64,000 nt of DNA from Archangiaceae bacterium (GTDB lineage: Bacteria; Myxococcota; Myxococcia; Myxococcales; Myxococcaceae), in assembly GCA_016714225.1 (NCBI GenBank), contig JADJNS010000005.1:1-64000 (forward strand), given 5' to 3'. Below are positions 25,896-36,551 of this stretch, in pieces (positions within the stretch are counted from its first letter, which is position 1; each line of letters begins with the position of its first letter). Both the position numbers and the translations under genes were made by a program. The notes beneath the pieces were generated by a model, which saw only the letters and a list, made by a program, of their open reading frames with translations, did no database searches and had not been told where the DNA came from.

Positions 25896-27350
25896 TCAGG
25901 TCAGATTCGGCAGCGGCCCCTTGTACCAGGCGTCGTCGGAGCCGAAGTGCACGTCGGGCTGACCGAACGCCTGCAGAATCGAGGTGAACAGGTTGTGGTT
26001 CGACTTGTTCGAGCGGTAGTCGGAGCCCGCGGGCGCGGCGTTGAAGTCGAGGTGGCGGCCGGTTCGGAAGTAGCCGCCCGCGCTGCCGGCGAGCAGCGTC
26101 GGCAGGTTCTTCACCGAGTGCTCGACGCCGCACGAGAACTCGCTGGTCTCGAGCAGCAGGCTGTTGTCGAGCATGGTCTTGCCGCCCTCGGGGGTGGCGT
26201 CGAGACCGGCGACGATGCGAGCGACGAGGCTCATGCGCCAGCGGCGGTTGATCTGCATCTCGTCGCGCCACTGGGCGGCCTTGGCGCTCTTGGCTCCCTT
26301 GGCGCCGATCTCTCCGGCCTCGTGGTCGAGCGAGTGCCCGATGTCGTAGGCCACCGGCCCGTACGGAGTGGGCAGCCAGCTGGTGATGAGGTCGGCGATG
26401 TCGAGCGTGGCGACGTTGGTGAGCCCGCAGCGCATCGCCGCGACGATGAGGTCGGCCATGAGCTCGCCGATCTTCTGGCTCGCGGTGGTGGTGGTGATGC
26501 CGGTGGGCCTGGCGCACGAGACCGGCATCTGCAGCGCGCCGAGGCGGGTCTCGAGCTCGCGCACGTGCTCGAGGTGCGCGTCGATGACCGCGCGGTCGGC
26601 GGTCGAGACCTTGGTGCGCAGCTTCGCCAGCCCGTCGAGGGTGCCGTCGAGCACGCTCTTCTTCATCAGCCGCGCCTTCACCAGCGCGGGGTCGGGGCCG
26701 CTGGTCGACACGCCGGCGAACAGCGACTGAAAGGCGACGTCGGGCTTGCTCTCGCTCGAGACGCGCTGCCGCGCCGCCTTGAAGAACGGAGAGCCGTACT
26801 GGTGCCCCGGCACCTGCAGGTGCACGCTGGTGAACGGCACCGGCTGGGTCTTCACCAGGCGCTGCGCGACCACCTCGTCGATCGACGGCCCCTCGCCGAG
26901 GTGCGTGTCGGGGTCGGGCATGTAGTAGCGGTTCGCGGTGAGCACGCTGGCGTTCGAGCTGCCGTGACCGCCCCAGTACATCTCCTGCTTCACGCAGGTG
27001 ACGTTGTCGATGCCCGAGAGAACGAGCAGCTTGGCCTTGAACGGGTCGAGCGAGGGCGCGTGAATCGGCCCGAGCTGGGTGAGCGCCTCGGTGGTCGAGA
27101 GCGGGCGCCAGTCGTCCCACCCGTGCAGGGTGTCGCTGCCGTCGGAGCGCCAGCCGAAGTCGCGGGTGGGCCCGCCGCCGCTGCGGCCCTGGTTGCTGAT
27201 GGTGCCGCCGTGCTCGAACACCACGATGAAGCGCTTCGCCGCGGTCAGGCCCTGCGCCCAGGCGGCGCCGTGGGTGTACTCGAGCAGCGGCAGCCCCAGC
27301 GCGAGGGTGCCGAGGCCCTTCAAGAACACGCGTCGGTTCGAAGCAGTCAT
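25896..27350 (-). CDS. DUF1552 protein, Tat-exported
   Basis: This 484-residue protein has a Tat signal (SNRRVFLKGLGTLALGLPL) and the DUF1552 pattern: FEHGGT, LVLSGIDN, WGGHGSSNASVLTANRY, GPSIDEVVAQRL, NSLLLETSEFSCGVEHSVKNLPTLLAGSAGGYFRTG. Family members are periplasmic, occur next to DUF1592/1588/1585 proteins in Planctomycetes and Myxococcota, and have no established activity; the fold resembles sulfatase/alkaline-phosphatase relatives. It lies 19 bases downstream of the DUF1592 gene. Confidence 0.88.
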   Translation of the reverse strand: MTASNRRVFLKGLGTLALGLPLLEYTHGAAWAQGLTAAKRFIVVFEHGGTISNQGRSGGGPTRDFGWRSDGSDTLHGWDDWRPLSTTEALTQLGPIHAPSLDPFKAKLLVLSGIDNVTCVKQEMYWGGHGSSNASVLTANRYYMPDPDTHLGEGPSIDEVVAQRLVKTQPVPFTSVHLQVPGHQYGSPFFKAARQRVSSESKPDVAFQSLFAGVSTSGPDPALVKARLMKKSVLDGTLDGLAKLRTKVSTADRAVIDAHLEHVRELETRLGALQMPVSCARPTGITTTTASQKIGELMADLIVAAMRCGLTNVATLDIADLITSWLPTPYGPVAYDIGHSLDHEAGEIGAKGAKSAKAAQWRDEMQINRRWRMSLVARIVAGLDATPEGGKTMLDNSLLLETSEFSCGVEHSVKNLPTLLAGSAGGYFRTGRHLDFNAAPAGSDYRSNKSNHNLFTSILQAFGQPDVHFGSDDAWYKGPLPNLT

Positions 27351-27369
27351 CGTGGGGCTCCAGTCGGGT

Positions 27370-29040
27370 TCAGGGCGCGGCGCGCACGTAGAGAAAGGCG
27401 GGGGTGCTGACCATCGAGGCGATCAGCGCGCGCATGTCGTCGCTCTTGGCGAAGTTGCCCTGCACCCAGGCCAGCGAGGTGGCCTCGCTCGGCTGGGGCT
27501 CGCGCGCGAAGGCCGAGCTGAACCAGCGGCGCGCCACGCAGTCGTGCACCTTGCGGCTCTGCGCGAGCTTCTCGCTGAAGGCGAGGGGCCCGACGAACGG
27601 CTCGCTGACGTCGGTGTGCACGAACTGCCCCGAGACGTCGAGCGGCAGCGAGTACGCCGAGCCGTCGGGGCTCTTGCCGGTCTCGACCGTGGCGAAGGCG
27701 CCGACCTGGTCGTAGTTCTGCAGCCCGAAGCCGGCGGGGTTGATGACCGAGTGGCAGCCCGAGCAGCTGGCCGACGAGGTGGCGGCGGCGACCGAGTCGC
27801 GCAGGCTCTGGGTGGCGCCGCTGAGAATCGGAGTGTCGCTGGCGTTGGGCGGCGGCGGGCCGAGCGGCGTGCAGAAGGCGCGCTTCACCGTCCACGCTCC
27901 GCGGCGAATCGGAGACTGCGCGTTCGGCGTGGCGTTGAGCAGCAGGAAGGCGCCGCGGGTGAAGAGGCCGGCGCGCTGGGTGGAGTCGAGCGTCACCCAC
28001 TGCGAGCCCGAGGCGGGCGGCGTGACGCCGTAGACCTTCGCCAGGTCGGCATTCACGTACGCGTCGCGGGTGGTGAAGAGCTCGTGCAGCGAGCCGGTGC
28101 CGCCCATCACCTTGTCCATCAGCGCCTCGACCTCGGCGCGCATGCCGGTGCGCAGCGCGGGCGTGTCTCTCGGCGAGTTGCGAATCGCGTCTTCGAGCGC
28201 GGCGCTGACCGGGTTGCCGTCGAGCTCGAGCCACTGGTCGACGAAGCGCTTCCACGTGCTGCTGGCGCGGGGGCTCTGCATCAGCCGCTGGGCCTGGGCC
28301 GAGACGCCGGCCTCGGTGTCGAGCGTGCCGTCGGCGGCGGCGGCGAGCAGCGCGTCGTCGGGCATGGTGCCCCAGAGGAAATACGAGAGGCGCGAGGCGC
28401 GCTCGTAGGCGGTGAGGGCCTTGAGGCCTGCGGGCAGGCCGGCGACGTCGTGGCCCTGCTCGTTCAGGTAGAAGACGTGACCCGACTGGAGCACCACCTC
28501 GGCGACGACGTCGATGCTGTCGGAGAAGCTGAGCTGGGTGCGCGCCTGGGTGAAGACTCCGCGCAGCCAGGCGCGCTCGTCGGCGTCGAGCGGGTGGCGA
28601 AAGGCCCTGGCGCCGAACGCGTCGATGAAGGCGAAGCCGCAGGCGGGGTCTCCGGTGGCGATGGCGCAGGGCACGAGCTTGCGGTGCGCCTGGGTGGCGA
28701 TGATGGCCTCGGCGCCGCTGTTGAGCTTCTCGGCGGTGAGCATCGAGATGGCGATGCCGTTGTCTTCGGGCAGGTCGAGGGTGAGCGTGGGCGCGTCGAG
28801 CAGGTCGCGCAGCGACTGCTGGTACTGCGCGGGAGAGAGCCGGCGCAGCGCGGCGCTGGCGGCGTCGAGCGTGGGAGGAGTGAGCGGCGCTTCGCCGGGG
28901 CCGGTGCTGCCGCCGCCGGTGCCGGTCGAGCCGCCCGGGTGCGTGGGGTCGACCGTGCCGCCGAGGGTGCGGCCCGTGCCTGTGGCGATCTGCCCCTCAC
29001 AGGCACAGAGGAAAACGAGCAGGAATAGATGTGTGCGCAC
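27370..29040 (-). CDS. DUF1592/DUF1588/DUF1585 lipoprotein with CxxCH
   Basis: This is a 556-residue lipoprotein (LFLLVFLCAC). After a Gly/Thr linker, it contains the domains of the planctomycete-cytochrome-like group in order: a DUF1587-like RRLSPAQYQQSLRDLL (~65), DUF1595 (GARAFRHPLDADERAWL, ~140), DUF1592 (SRLSYFLWGTMPDDALL, ~240), DUF1588 with a single heme-type motif SCSGCHSVINPAGFGLQNYD (~425), and DUF1585 at the end. One CxxCH suggests a covalently bound c heme. With DUF1552 it forms the usual pair; the substrate is unknown. It lies 72 bases after the sigma factor gene on the same strand. Confidence 0.9.
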   Translation of the reverse strand: MRTHLFLLVFLCACEGQIATGTGRTLGGTVDPTHPGGSTGTGGGSTGPGEAPLTPPTLDAASAALRRLSPAQYQQSLRDLLDAPTLTLDLPEDNGIAISMLTAEKLNSGAEAIIATQAHRKLVPCAIATGDPACGFAFIDAFGARAFRHPLDADERAWLRGVFTQARTQLSFSDSIDVVAEVVLQSGHVFYLNEQGHDVAGLPAGLKALTAYERASRLSYFLWGTMPDDALLAAAADGTLDTEAGVSAQAQRLMQSPRASSTWKRFVDQWLELDGNPVSAALEDAIRNSPRDTPALRTGMRAEVEALMDKVMGGTGSLHELFTTRDAYVNADLAKVYGVTPPASGSQWVTLDSTQRAGLFTRGAFLLLNATPNAQSPIRRGAWTVKRAFCTPLGPPPPNASDTPILSGATQSLRDSVAAATSSASCSGCHSVINPAGFGLQNYDQVGAFATVETGKSPDGSAYSLPLDVSGQFVHTDVSEPFVGPLAFSEKLAQSRKVHDCVARRWFSSAFAREPQPSEATSLAWVQGNFAKSDDMRALIASMVSTPAFLYVRAAP

Positions 29041-29112
29041 GTTCGGCCCTCTTTCGATGAGAGGACGGGGCCTCGCGCAGACCGCGACACCGAAAGTCGA
29101 AACCGCGTGTCG

Positions 29113-29781
29113 CTACGGGGCCTTGCCGGGCAGCAAGCGCCGAATGCTGACGTCGAGGTGGCTCTGAAGGGCGCCGACGAGGCTGTCGAGCTGCGAGTCA
29201 GAGAGGCCGAGGCTGACCTTCAGCCGCTTGCGCACCTCGTCGACGATCTGGGTGCGGGCGTCGAGAATCCACCTTTGCACGGTGCGGCCGTGCACCTTGT
29301 ACATGGCGCCGATGGCCGAGGCCGAGAGCCCCTCGAGAAAGTGCAGCTGCAGCACGTTGCCCTCGCGGGTGGGCAGCGCAGTGAGCGTGGCGGTGAGCGC
29401 GGCCTCGAACTCTCTGGCGTGGCGCCCGCGAATCAGCTGGAGCTCGGCGTCGGCGCCGCGAAGGTCGGGGGCGTCGCGGCCGTCGAGGCCGGTGTGCAAC
29501 GCGGCCCTGCGCTTCAGGTCGATGGCGACGCGCGAGGCGATCATGCGCAGCCAGGCGACGAGCGGGCCCTTGCCGGTGAACTGGGCGATGCGCGCGGGCT
29601 GGCCGCCTTCGCGCACCAGCAGGCGCTCGAGCACCAGGGCAGAGACTTCGGCGCGCTCGGTGTCGGTGACGCGCAGCGACTCGAGCGCGCGCGGCAGGTA
29701 CGTCTTCTGCAGGGTGGAGAGGGCGGCGCGATCTCCGTTGGCGCAGGCGGCCGCGAGCTCCAGCTCGGTCACGCCTTCCAT
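29113..29781 (-). CDS. RNA polymerase sigma factor, TIGR03001-like
   Basis: This 222-residue ECF-like sigma factor is related to the one at 4711-5622; both have a GKGPLVAWL/GSGPLAGWL-type segment followed by ASRVAIDLKRR, a REFEAALTATLTALPTREGN region, and a C-terminal HTH (GLSASAIGAMYKVHGRTVQRWI). It heads the minus-strand run with DUF1592, DUF1552 and the propeller lipoprotein, and is divergent from the zinc-finger kinase at 29817 with 35 bases between starts. That layout suggests the kinase or its zinc finger controls this sigma factor. Confidence 0.85.
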   Translation of the reverse strand: MEGVTELELAAACANGDRAALSTLQKTYLPRALESLRVTDTERAEVSALVLERLLVREGGQPARIAQFTGKGPLVAWLRMIASRVAIDLKRRAALHTGLDGRDAPDLRGADAELQLIRGRHAREFEAALTATLTALPTREGNVLQLHFLEGLSASAIGAMYKVHGRTVQRWILDARTQIVDEVRKRLKVSLGLSDSQLDSLVGALQSHLDVSIRRLLPGKAP

Positions 29782-29816
29782 TTGATGCAGGCTCGGCCGA
29801 ATATCTCAACCACCCG

Positions 29817-31153
<1,337 letters not shown>

Positions 31154-31166
31154 TAGGCGCGCACGA

Positions 31167-31835
31167 ATGCTCTGGGCGCTGGCCATCACCGTCGTCACCG
31201 CGGCGCCGAGCAACGAAGCGCGTGCGGGCGCGCTCTACGAAGAAGGGCTGAAGCACTACAACGTGGCGGAGTACGAGCAGGCGATCGACCGGTTCAAGCA
31301 GGCGTACCTGCTGACCCGAGCGCCCGAGCTGCTGTTCAACGTGGCGCAGGCGTATCGGCTGTGGGGCGGGCACTGCGAGCTCGCGCTGCAGTCGTACAAG
31401 AGCTACCTGCGCGAAGACCCGAAGTCGCCGAAGCGAGCGAAGGTGGAAGGCTACGTGGCAGAGCTGGAGAAATGCCCGGCGCCGGTCGTGGAACCACCGC
31501 CGCCCGCAGCAGAGCCGACGCCAGCACCCGTGACCGAGACGCGGGTGACCGAGCGACCCTTCTCAGCGCTGCTGGTGACCGCCGGCGGAGTCGCCCTGGT
31601 CGCGAGCGGAGCCACGCTGATGGGCTTCGCGCGCAAGGAGCACGACGGCTTCGTCACGAGCCAGTGCGCGCCGAACTGCGACGCAGCGGCAGTGAACGCG
31701 GCGAAGACGCGGCAGACAGTGGGCCTGGTGCTGATCATCGCCGGCGCAGTGGCGAGCGTGGCGGGGTTCGGGTGGTGGCTGTTCGGCGGGCACGAGGTGG
31801 TGGTGAGTCCGGCGGGCGTGGGGGGCACGTTTTGA
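31167..31835 (+). CDS. TPR-containing envelope protein
   Basis: The 222-residue product has a signal-like N-terminus (MLWALAITVVTAAPS). TPR-like helices follow (ALYEEGLKHYNVAEYEQAIDRFKQAY, ELLFNVAQAYRLWG, about 20-90), then a Pro-rich linker and two C-terminal membrane helices (ALLVTAGGVALVASGATLMGF and VGLVLIIAGAVASVAGFGWW). This architecture is common next to myxobacterial Ser/Thr kinases. It lies 13 bases after the kinase stop, so it is probably co-transcribed; it has the same layout as the protein at 33607-34509. Confidence 0.75.
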   Translation: MLWALAITVVTAAPSNEARAGALYEEGLKHYNVAEYEQAIDRFKQAYLLTRAPELLFNVAQAYRLWGGHCELALQSYKSYLREDPKSPKRAKVEGYVAELEKCPAPVVEPPPPAAEPTPAPVTETRVTERPFSALLVTAGGVALVASGATLMGFARKEHDGFVTSQCAPNCDAAAVNAAKTRQTVGLVLIIAGAVASVAGFGWWLFGGHEVVVSPAGVGGTF

Positions 31836-32599
31836 GAGCGGTGCTGCTGGCGCTGACGCTGACGGCGTGCGTCGACTTCGACGACTTCACGCCGTGCTTC
31901 AAGACGGCGAACCACGACTACCGCGGCGAGGTGCTGGCGAACGAGCCGGGCGTGTACCTGCGGTTCGCCGATGCGCGCGGCGCGAAGGCGGCAGACGAGA
32001 CGGCGCACTTCGAGGGCACGTTCTCGAGCGCCGGCATCACGTACGGAGCCCCAGGAGCGCTGAAGCACGACACGAACGCCGCCATCACGTTGAGCGGAGA
32101 CACGGGCGTGGGGGTGAGCATGCCGAAGGGCTTCGACTTCGCGGGGCAGCAGCCGTTCAGCATCGAGCTGTGGGTGCAGCAGACGGAGAAGCAGGGCTTC
32201 GGCTTCGGGGTGGACCACGAGAACTGGGCGCAGAGCCGCGAAGGCTGGGTGGTGCTGCTCGGCGGGCTGCAGGGGCCGAGCGTGGGCATCGAGCGCCGTG
32301 GCATCGCGGGTGGGGTCAACGGATCGGTGGTGAACGGGCCGGAGCTGAGCCTGAACGAGTGGCACCACGTGGTGTTCACCTACGACGGGAAGACGCTGGC
32401 GTCTTACGTCGACGGGAAGGTGACGGGGCTGAACGACACCGACAAGGCGCTCGCCGCGAGCGAAGTGCCATGGTTCATCGGCAACTGCATCGGCTGCGGC
32501 TCGAGCAACGGCATCATCGGCTCACTCGACGAGGTCGCGCTGTACGAGCACGCCCTGCCCGCCTGCAGCGTGGCGGCGCACTACGCTTCAGCGCAGTGA
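31832..32599 (+). CDS. LamG-like lectin-fold lipoprotein
   Basis: TTG 31832 overlaps the upstream stop (TTGA); GTG 31841 is an alternative. The short leader ends in LTLTAC, a lipobox. The remaining ~240 residues form a concanavalin-like LamG domain: FSIELWVQQTEK, GWVVLLGG, LNEWHHVVFTYDGKTLASYVDGK, IGSLDEVALYEHAL. Such domains bind carbohydrate or protein at the cell surface. Third gene of the kinase operon. Confidence 0.78.
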   Translation: MRAVLLALTLTACVDFDDFTPCFKTANHDYRGEVLANEPGVYLRFADARGAKAADETAHFEGTFSSAGITYGAPGALKHDTNAAITLSGDTGVGVSMPKGFDFAGQQPFSIELWVQQTEKQGFGFGVDHENWAQSREGWVVLLGGLQGPSVGIERRGIAGGVNGSVVNGPELSLNEWHHVVFTYDGKTLASYVDGKVTGLNDTDKALAASEVPWFIGNCIGCGSSNGIIGSLDEVALYEHALPACSVAAHYASAQ

Positions 32600-32605
32600 G
32601 GGAAT

Positions 32606-32863
32606 TCAGCGGCCGCCGCACACCTTGCACGGCACGCCGCCGCGTTTGACGGCATCGTTCAGCGGAATGACGACGCAGTTCTTCGTGCACTTGTGCGCCC
32701 AGCGGCAGCTGAGGCCGTGGAACTTGAGTGTGTTCGTGTTGAACGCGACCTGCGTCTCGACGCGCTGAGCCCAGGCCGCGCCGACGGGAAACGCGCTCTG
32801 CCCGGAAACCGCGAGTCCGATACCGACCGCAATCGCGACGAGAACCGAACGCCATTGCCGCAT
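32606..32863 (-). CDS. Small secreted Cys-rich protein, Ada-type zinc-binding motif
   Basis: ATG 32863 gives 85 residues: a signal peptide (VLVAIAVGIGLAVSGQSAFP) and a compact domain with KFHGLSCRWAHKC, a central Asn, AVKRGGVPCKVCGGR. The spacing KFHxxxC ... N ... A...G..PCxxC matches the four-Cys Ada-type metal-binding fold found alone in small exported proteins and after nuclease domains. No nuclease domain is fused here. Function unknown. It is convergent with the LamG gene (7-base gap). Confidence 0.65.
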   Translation of the reverse strand: MRQWRSVLVAIAVGIGLAVSGQSAFPVGAAWAQRVETQVAFNTNTLKFHGLSCRWAHKCTKNCVVIPLNDAVKRGGVPCKVCGGR

Positions 32864-33018
32864 GACCACCCCCGAGGCGGCATCATACTCGCGGTTCCGG
32901 TGAGACGCCCTCGAGCCAGGACAAGAAGAGACTCCGGAGGCTGCGGTCGTTCGCGAGCGCGCCGCTCTGGTTCCGGGCAGCATCGACACACCGGTCATAC
33001 CGTTGGTAGCATGCCGTC

Positions 33019-33240
33019 ATGGCGGTTCGAAAGATCAGCGTATCGCTCGAGGCCGACGAGGTCGCTTGGCTTCAGAAGCGAGCGCGGCAGCAGCGCAAGA
33101 CGGTCTCGGGGCTCTTGGCCGAGGCGACGCGCCTGCTGCGACAGCTCGCGGCGCGGAAGCAGCTCATCGAAGAGATGGGCGAGATGGCCAAGCTGACGCC
33201 TGCGCGCATTAAAGAGATCGAGCGCGAGTGGAAGGGCTGA
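33019..33240 (+). CDS. Ribbon-helix-helix antitoxin
   Basis: The 73-residue protein starts AVRKISVSLEADEVAWLQKRA, a typical RHH DNA-binding beta strand and helix, with a Lys/Glu-rich helical tail that would wrap the toxin. It overlaps the following PIN-domain gene by 13 bases, the usual arrangement for type II modules, in which the antitoxin-toxin complex represses the shared promoter. Confidence 0.75.
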   Translation: MAVRKISVSLEADEVAWLQKRARQQRKTVSGLLAEATRLLRQLAARKQLIEEMGEMAKLTPARIKEIEREWKG

Positions 33241-33602
33241 CCCTCGATACCGGAGCGCTCGTTGCGCTCGAGCGACGGCACCAACGCATGTCGCAGGTCT
33301 TCGTGCTGGCGACGCAGCGTGGGCTGAACATCACGATTCCGGTCATCGTGCTGGCCGAATGGTGGCGCGAACGCACTGACTTCGCCGACAAGATCCTCCG
33401 AGCCTGCGACGTCGAGCCGATGGACGCGAAGCTCGCCAAGATGGCCGGAGAAGCGCAGGCGAAGATTGTGGGAGCGACGACCGCCGACGCGCTCGTCATG
33501 GCATCGGCTGCTCGGCGAGGCGACCTCGTCTACACGTCCGATATCGACGACCTGAGTCGCCTGACCCGTCATTTCCGCAGCGTCCGCGTGCTCTCCGCCT
33601 GA
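33228..33602 (+). CDS. PIN-domain ribonuclease toxin (VapC-like)
   Basis: GTG 33228 encodes 124 residues with the PIN acidic residues: LDTGALVALE (first Asp), EWWRE (Glu), TTADALVMASA (Asp) and TSDIDDL (fourth acidic site). VapC toxins cut specific RNAs. The overlap with the RHH gene and the small size support a toxin-antitoxin pair. GC and codon usage match the surroundings. Confidence 0.8.
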   Translation: MEGLTLDTGALVALERRHQRMSQVFVLATQRGLNITIPVIVLAEWWRERTDFADKILRACDVEPMDAKLAKMAGEAQAKIVGATTADALVMASAARRGDLVYTSDIDDLSRLTRHFRSVRVLSA

Positions 33603-33606
33603 CGCC

Positions 33607-34509
33607 TCACCACGTGCCGCTGACAGCGGCCCCGCCGATGCCGGGCGTCACCGACAGCTGGGTGCTCGTCGGTCGCGGCAGCGCCAACCAGATCAGATTC
33701 GTCACGATGCCTACCACGCCGACCCCGGCCAGCACCCAAGACGCCGGGTACACCGTCCGCATCGTCGCCAAATCCCCTCGGCTCACCGTCGGAGACCCGT
33801 ACTTCCCTCCCCCGACCTGCTGCTGCTGAAGCGCGTTGAACGTCGTGAAGCTCCACCACAGACCGGTGAGCCCCGCGATGAACACCATCGTCGACCCCGT
33901 CATCAGCGCGATCGGCAGCTTCCTCGAAGGCGAAACCTGCCGCTCGACCACCAACGGCGGAGCCATCGGCGGCGGAGGAGGAGGCACGTCGACCACGCTC
34001 GGCGTCAGCGGCGGCACCAGCACCGGCAGCTTTCTCCGCGCGCCGACTTCGACGCTCGCGTGCCACGGCACGAACCCCGGAGCCGACACCGTCAGCTCGA
34101 CCAGCCCCTCCTGCACCGGCACCAGGCGGTCACGCCCGAGCGGCAGCTCGACCTCTCCCGCCCGCACGCTCAGCCCCGTCTCGTGCCCCACCGACGACAG
34201 AGACAGAAACGACAGCTTCTCTTCCAGCGCCGCGAGCCGCGCCTTCACCAGCTCTCCGCGCACGCCGTCTTGCCGCTCTTCCGTCCACGCCCAGGCCTCG
34301 TCGTACAGCGCGTACGCCTTCACCGGCCGCCCCGCCCGCTCGAAGCAGTCGGCCACCTGCAGCAGCGCCTGCAGCGACGGGTCCTGCACCCGCGCGCGCT
34401 CGAGCAGCGTGCACCCTTCCGAGTACCTCCCCGCCTTCACCGCCTCGCGCCCACGCTTCGCATCCGAAGCCGCCGCCACGCTCACCATCAGAATCAGTGC
34501 CAGGTTCAT
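33607..34509 (-). CDS. TPR/PEGA-like membrane protein
   Basis: The 300-residue product (ATG 34509) has a signal peptide (LALILMVSVAAAS). TPR-like helices span about 20-95 (REAVKAGRYSEGCTLLERAR, LLQVADCFERAGRPVKAYALYDEAW), then a small beta domain of the PEGA kind (VRAGEVELPLGRDRLVPVQ, VELTVSAPGFVPW), a Pro-rich linker, and two membrane helices near the C-terminus. It overlaps nothing but lies 8 bases from the FG-GAP gene stop on the same strand, so they may form an operon. Confidence 0.7.
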   Translation of the reverse strand: MNLALILMVSVAAASDAKRGREAVKAGRYSEGCTLLERARVQDPSLQALLQVADCFERAGRPVKAYALYDEAWAWTEERQDGVRGELVKARLAALEEKLSFLSLSSVGHETGLSVRAGEVELPLGRDRLVPVQEGLVELTVSAPGFVPWHASVEVGARRKLPVLVPPLTPSVVDVPPPPPPMAPPLVVERQVSPSRKLPIALMTGSTMVFIAGLTGLWWSFTTFNALQQQQVGGGKYGSPTVSRGDLATMRTVYPASWVLAGVGVVGIVTNLIWLALPRPTSTQLSVTPGIGGAAVSGTW

Positions 34510-34516
34510 CGCGCCC

Positions 34517-36409
34517 TCACCTTCCAAAGACGTAGACCGCGCCCGCTTTGACCAGCGAGTTGTCGGCCGGGTTCGCGGCCGACGCGCTCGCCTCTCCGAC
34601 CGCGCCGAGCGCCAGCGTCTTGCCGTCTGCGCTCAGGCCCACCGACCAGCCGCCGAGCTGGTCGTTCGCGTCGGGGTTCGACGCCTTCACGTAGCTCGCC
34701 TGCGACCAGGTGCTGCCGCTGCGTTCGAAGAGATAGGCCGCGCCCGCCTTGGCCGCCGAGTTGTCGCTCGCGTTCGCGTCGACTCCGGGCCCGCCCGACG
34801 CCTCGTTCATCGCCGAGATCAGCAGGGCCGAGCCGTCGCTGCTCAGCGCCACCGCCGAACCGAACAGGTCCGACGCATCGGCGTTCGACGCCTTGAAGTA
34901 GTGCTGCTGCGACCAGACGCTGCCGCTGCGCGAGAACAGGTAGACCGCACCCGCCCCTTCCATCGACTCGTTTCCCATGTCGCCATCGACCCCTCGGGCG
35001 TTGCTCGCTTCGCCCACCGCGCCGATCGCCAGCAGCGTGCCCGAGCCGTCGAAGGCCACCGAGCTGCCGAAGCCATCACCAGCTCCCGCATTCGTCGCGC
35101 GCAACGTCCACGGCGTCGTCCAGCTCGTCGCGGTGCGCTGGAAGACGTAGACCGCGCCGGCCGCCCCTGCTGCACCGTCATCGCCCACCGCGCCGACGGC
35201 CAGCACCGTGCCCGCCGGGTCGACCGCGAGCGCGTACCCGAAGCTGTCGTCGGCGTGCGGTACTGGCGCCTTGAGGTACGCGTTCTGGCTCCACGTGCTG
35301 CCGTTGCGCACGAACGCGTAGACCGCGCCGGCGTCGCTCTGGGCGTTGCCGCTCTGCCCGCCGCCGCTGTCTTCTCCGTAGGCCGAGGTCACCAGCAGGT
35401 TGCCGTCGGCGCTCAAGCGCACCTCGAAGCCGAACTGGTCGTCGGCCTCGGCGTTCGACGCCTTCAAGAAGGCCTGCCGCGCCCACGTGCTGCCACTGCG
35501 GGTGAAGACGTAGACCGCGCCGGCGCTCGCAGCCGAGTTGTTGTTCTCGTTGCCGTTGACCCCCGTCGCGCTGCTGGACTCATGGGGCGCACTCGTCGCC
35601 AGCGTCGAGCCATCGGCGCTCAACGCCACCGCCGCTCCGAAGCTGTCACCGGCTTCGGTGTACGCCCCGGTCAGCCGCGCCTGCTGCACCCAGGCTCCAC
35701 CGCTGCGCGCGAACACGTAGACCGCGCCCCCGCCGGAGTCGCCGGGCGCACCGACCGCGAGGGTGTTGCCGTCGGACGACAGGGCGAGCACGAAGCCGAA
35801 GCGCGCTCCCGCCGCCGGCGCCGCCGCCTTGAGCAGCGCCTGCTGGTTCAGCCCCACGCTCACCACCACCGTGTACGTGCGCGTCGCGCCCGACTCGGCC
35901 GTCACCACCAGGGTGATGGTGCTCACCGCTCCGCCCAGCGGCACCGCGACCGCCACGCCGACCCCCGATGCCGTGCCGTTCACCTTCAGCGACACCCGCG
36001 CGCCGAGCACCGCGCTCGGAGTGAGCACCACCTGCGAAGTGCCGCGCGGCACCGTGACCGCGTACATCGTGGTCGCCGGAGCGAAGCTCAGCGCCCCGGG
36101 AGTCACGCTGAGCGCCGACAGCGACGGGTCGCTCCACAGCGCTCCGCCGCCGCCTGCGCTCGCGCCACCCGCGGTCGCTCCGCCCGCAGTGGCTCCGCCT
36201 GCCGTCGCGCCGCCCGCTGTTGCGCCACCGCCTGCGTTGCCCGCTTCGCTGCCTCCCGCCAGCGGCATCTCCGCGCCTCCGGCAGAGGCCTGGCTGCCGC
36301 CGGCGGCGCCTCCTCCGCGCGGATCATCGGAGAAGGTCCGACCCGCCTCCGACAAATCAAGGCAGGCACTGCAGAGAACGACCAGGGCGAAGGGGAGGGA
36401 GCGGCTCAC
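34517..36409 (-). CDS. Lipoprotein with cadherin-like sandwich and FG-GAP repeats
   Basis: This is a 630-residue surface lipoprotein: lipobox LCSAC, a linker of five GGATA/GGASA units (residues ~55-85), then a cadherin-like beta-sandwich (LSALSVTPGALSFAPATTMYAVTVP ..., about 95-190). About seven repeats of ~55-60 residues follow, each with the pattern FGxxVALSxDGxTLAVGAxxE ... GAVYVFxRSGxxWxQxxxLKA. These are FG-GAP/integrin-propeller-like blades, giving a seven-bladed propeller. No enzyme motif is seen; adhesion or binding is likely. Confidence 0.85.
   Translation of the reverse strand: MSRSLPFALVVLCSACLDLSEAGRTFSDDPRGGGAAGGSQASAGGAEMPLAGGSEAGNAGGGATAGGATAGGATAGGATAGGASAGGGGALWSDPSLSALSVTPGALSFAPATTMYAVTVPRGTSQVVLTPSAVLGARVSLKVNGTASGVGVAVAVPLGGAVSTITLVVTAESGATRTYTVVVSVGLNQQALLKAAAPAAGARFGFVLALSSDGNTLAVGAPGDSGGGAVYVFARSGGAWVQQARLTGAYTEAGDSFGAAVALSADGSTLATSAPHESSSATGVNGNENNNSAASAGAVYVFTRSGSTWARQAFLKASNAEADDQFGFEVRLSADGNLLVTSAYGEDSGGGQSGNAQSDAGAVYAFVRNGSTWSQNAYLKAPVPHADDSFGYALAVDPAGTVLAVGAVGDDGAAGAAGAVYVFQRTATSWTTPWTLRATNAGAGDGFGSSVAFDGSGTLLAIGAVGEASNARGVDGDMGNESMEGAGAVYLFSRSGSVWSQQHYFKASNADASDLFGSAVALSSDGSALLISAMNEASGGPGVDANASDNSAAKAGAAYLFERSGSTWSQASYVKASNPDANDQLGGWSVGLSADGKTLALGAVGEASASAANPADNSLVKAGAVYVFGR
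36155..36240 (-). repeat. In-frame GGATA 15-base tandem units
   Basis: Five 15-base units encode GGATA (the last GGASA) in the linker of the FG-GAP lipoprotein. Synonymous codons differ between units, so the array is not very recent and is under selection for the amino-acid pattern. Confidence 0.7.
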
Positions 36410-36551
36410 GCCCCGCTGACAGGAGCCCCCGGAAATTGTCGCGCGGTGCGTACGCGCTCACGCATCGGCATGTCGCCGCCCCGTGACATGCGCAGCGCGC
36501 ACAGCGTCGGTGATCGGCCTCGATTACCTCTCATTCAAGAGGGGTGTTCCC

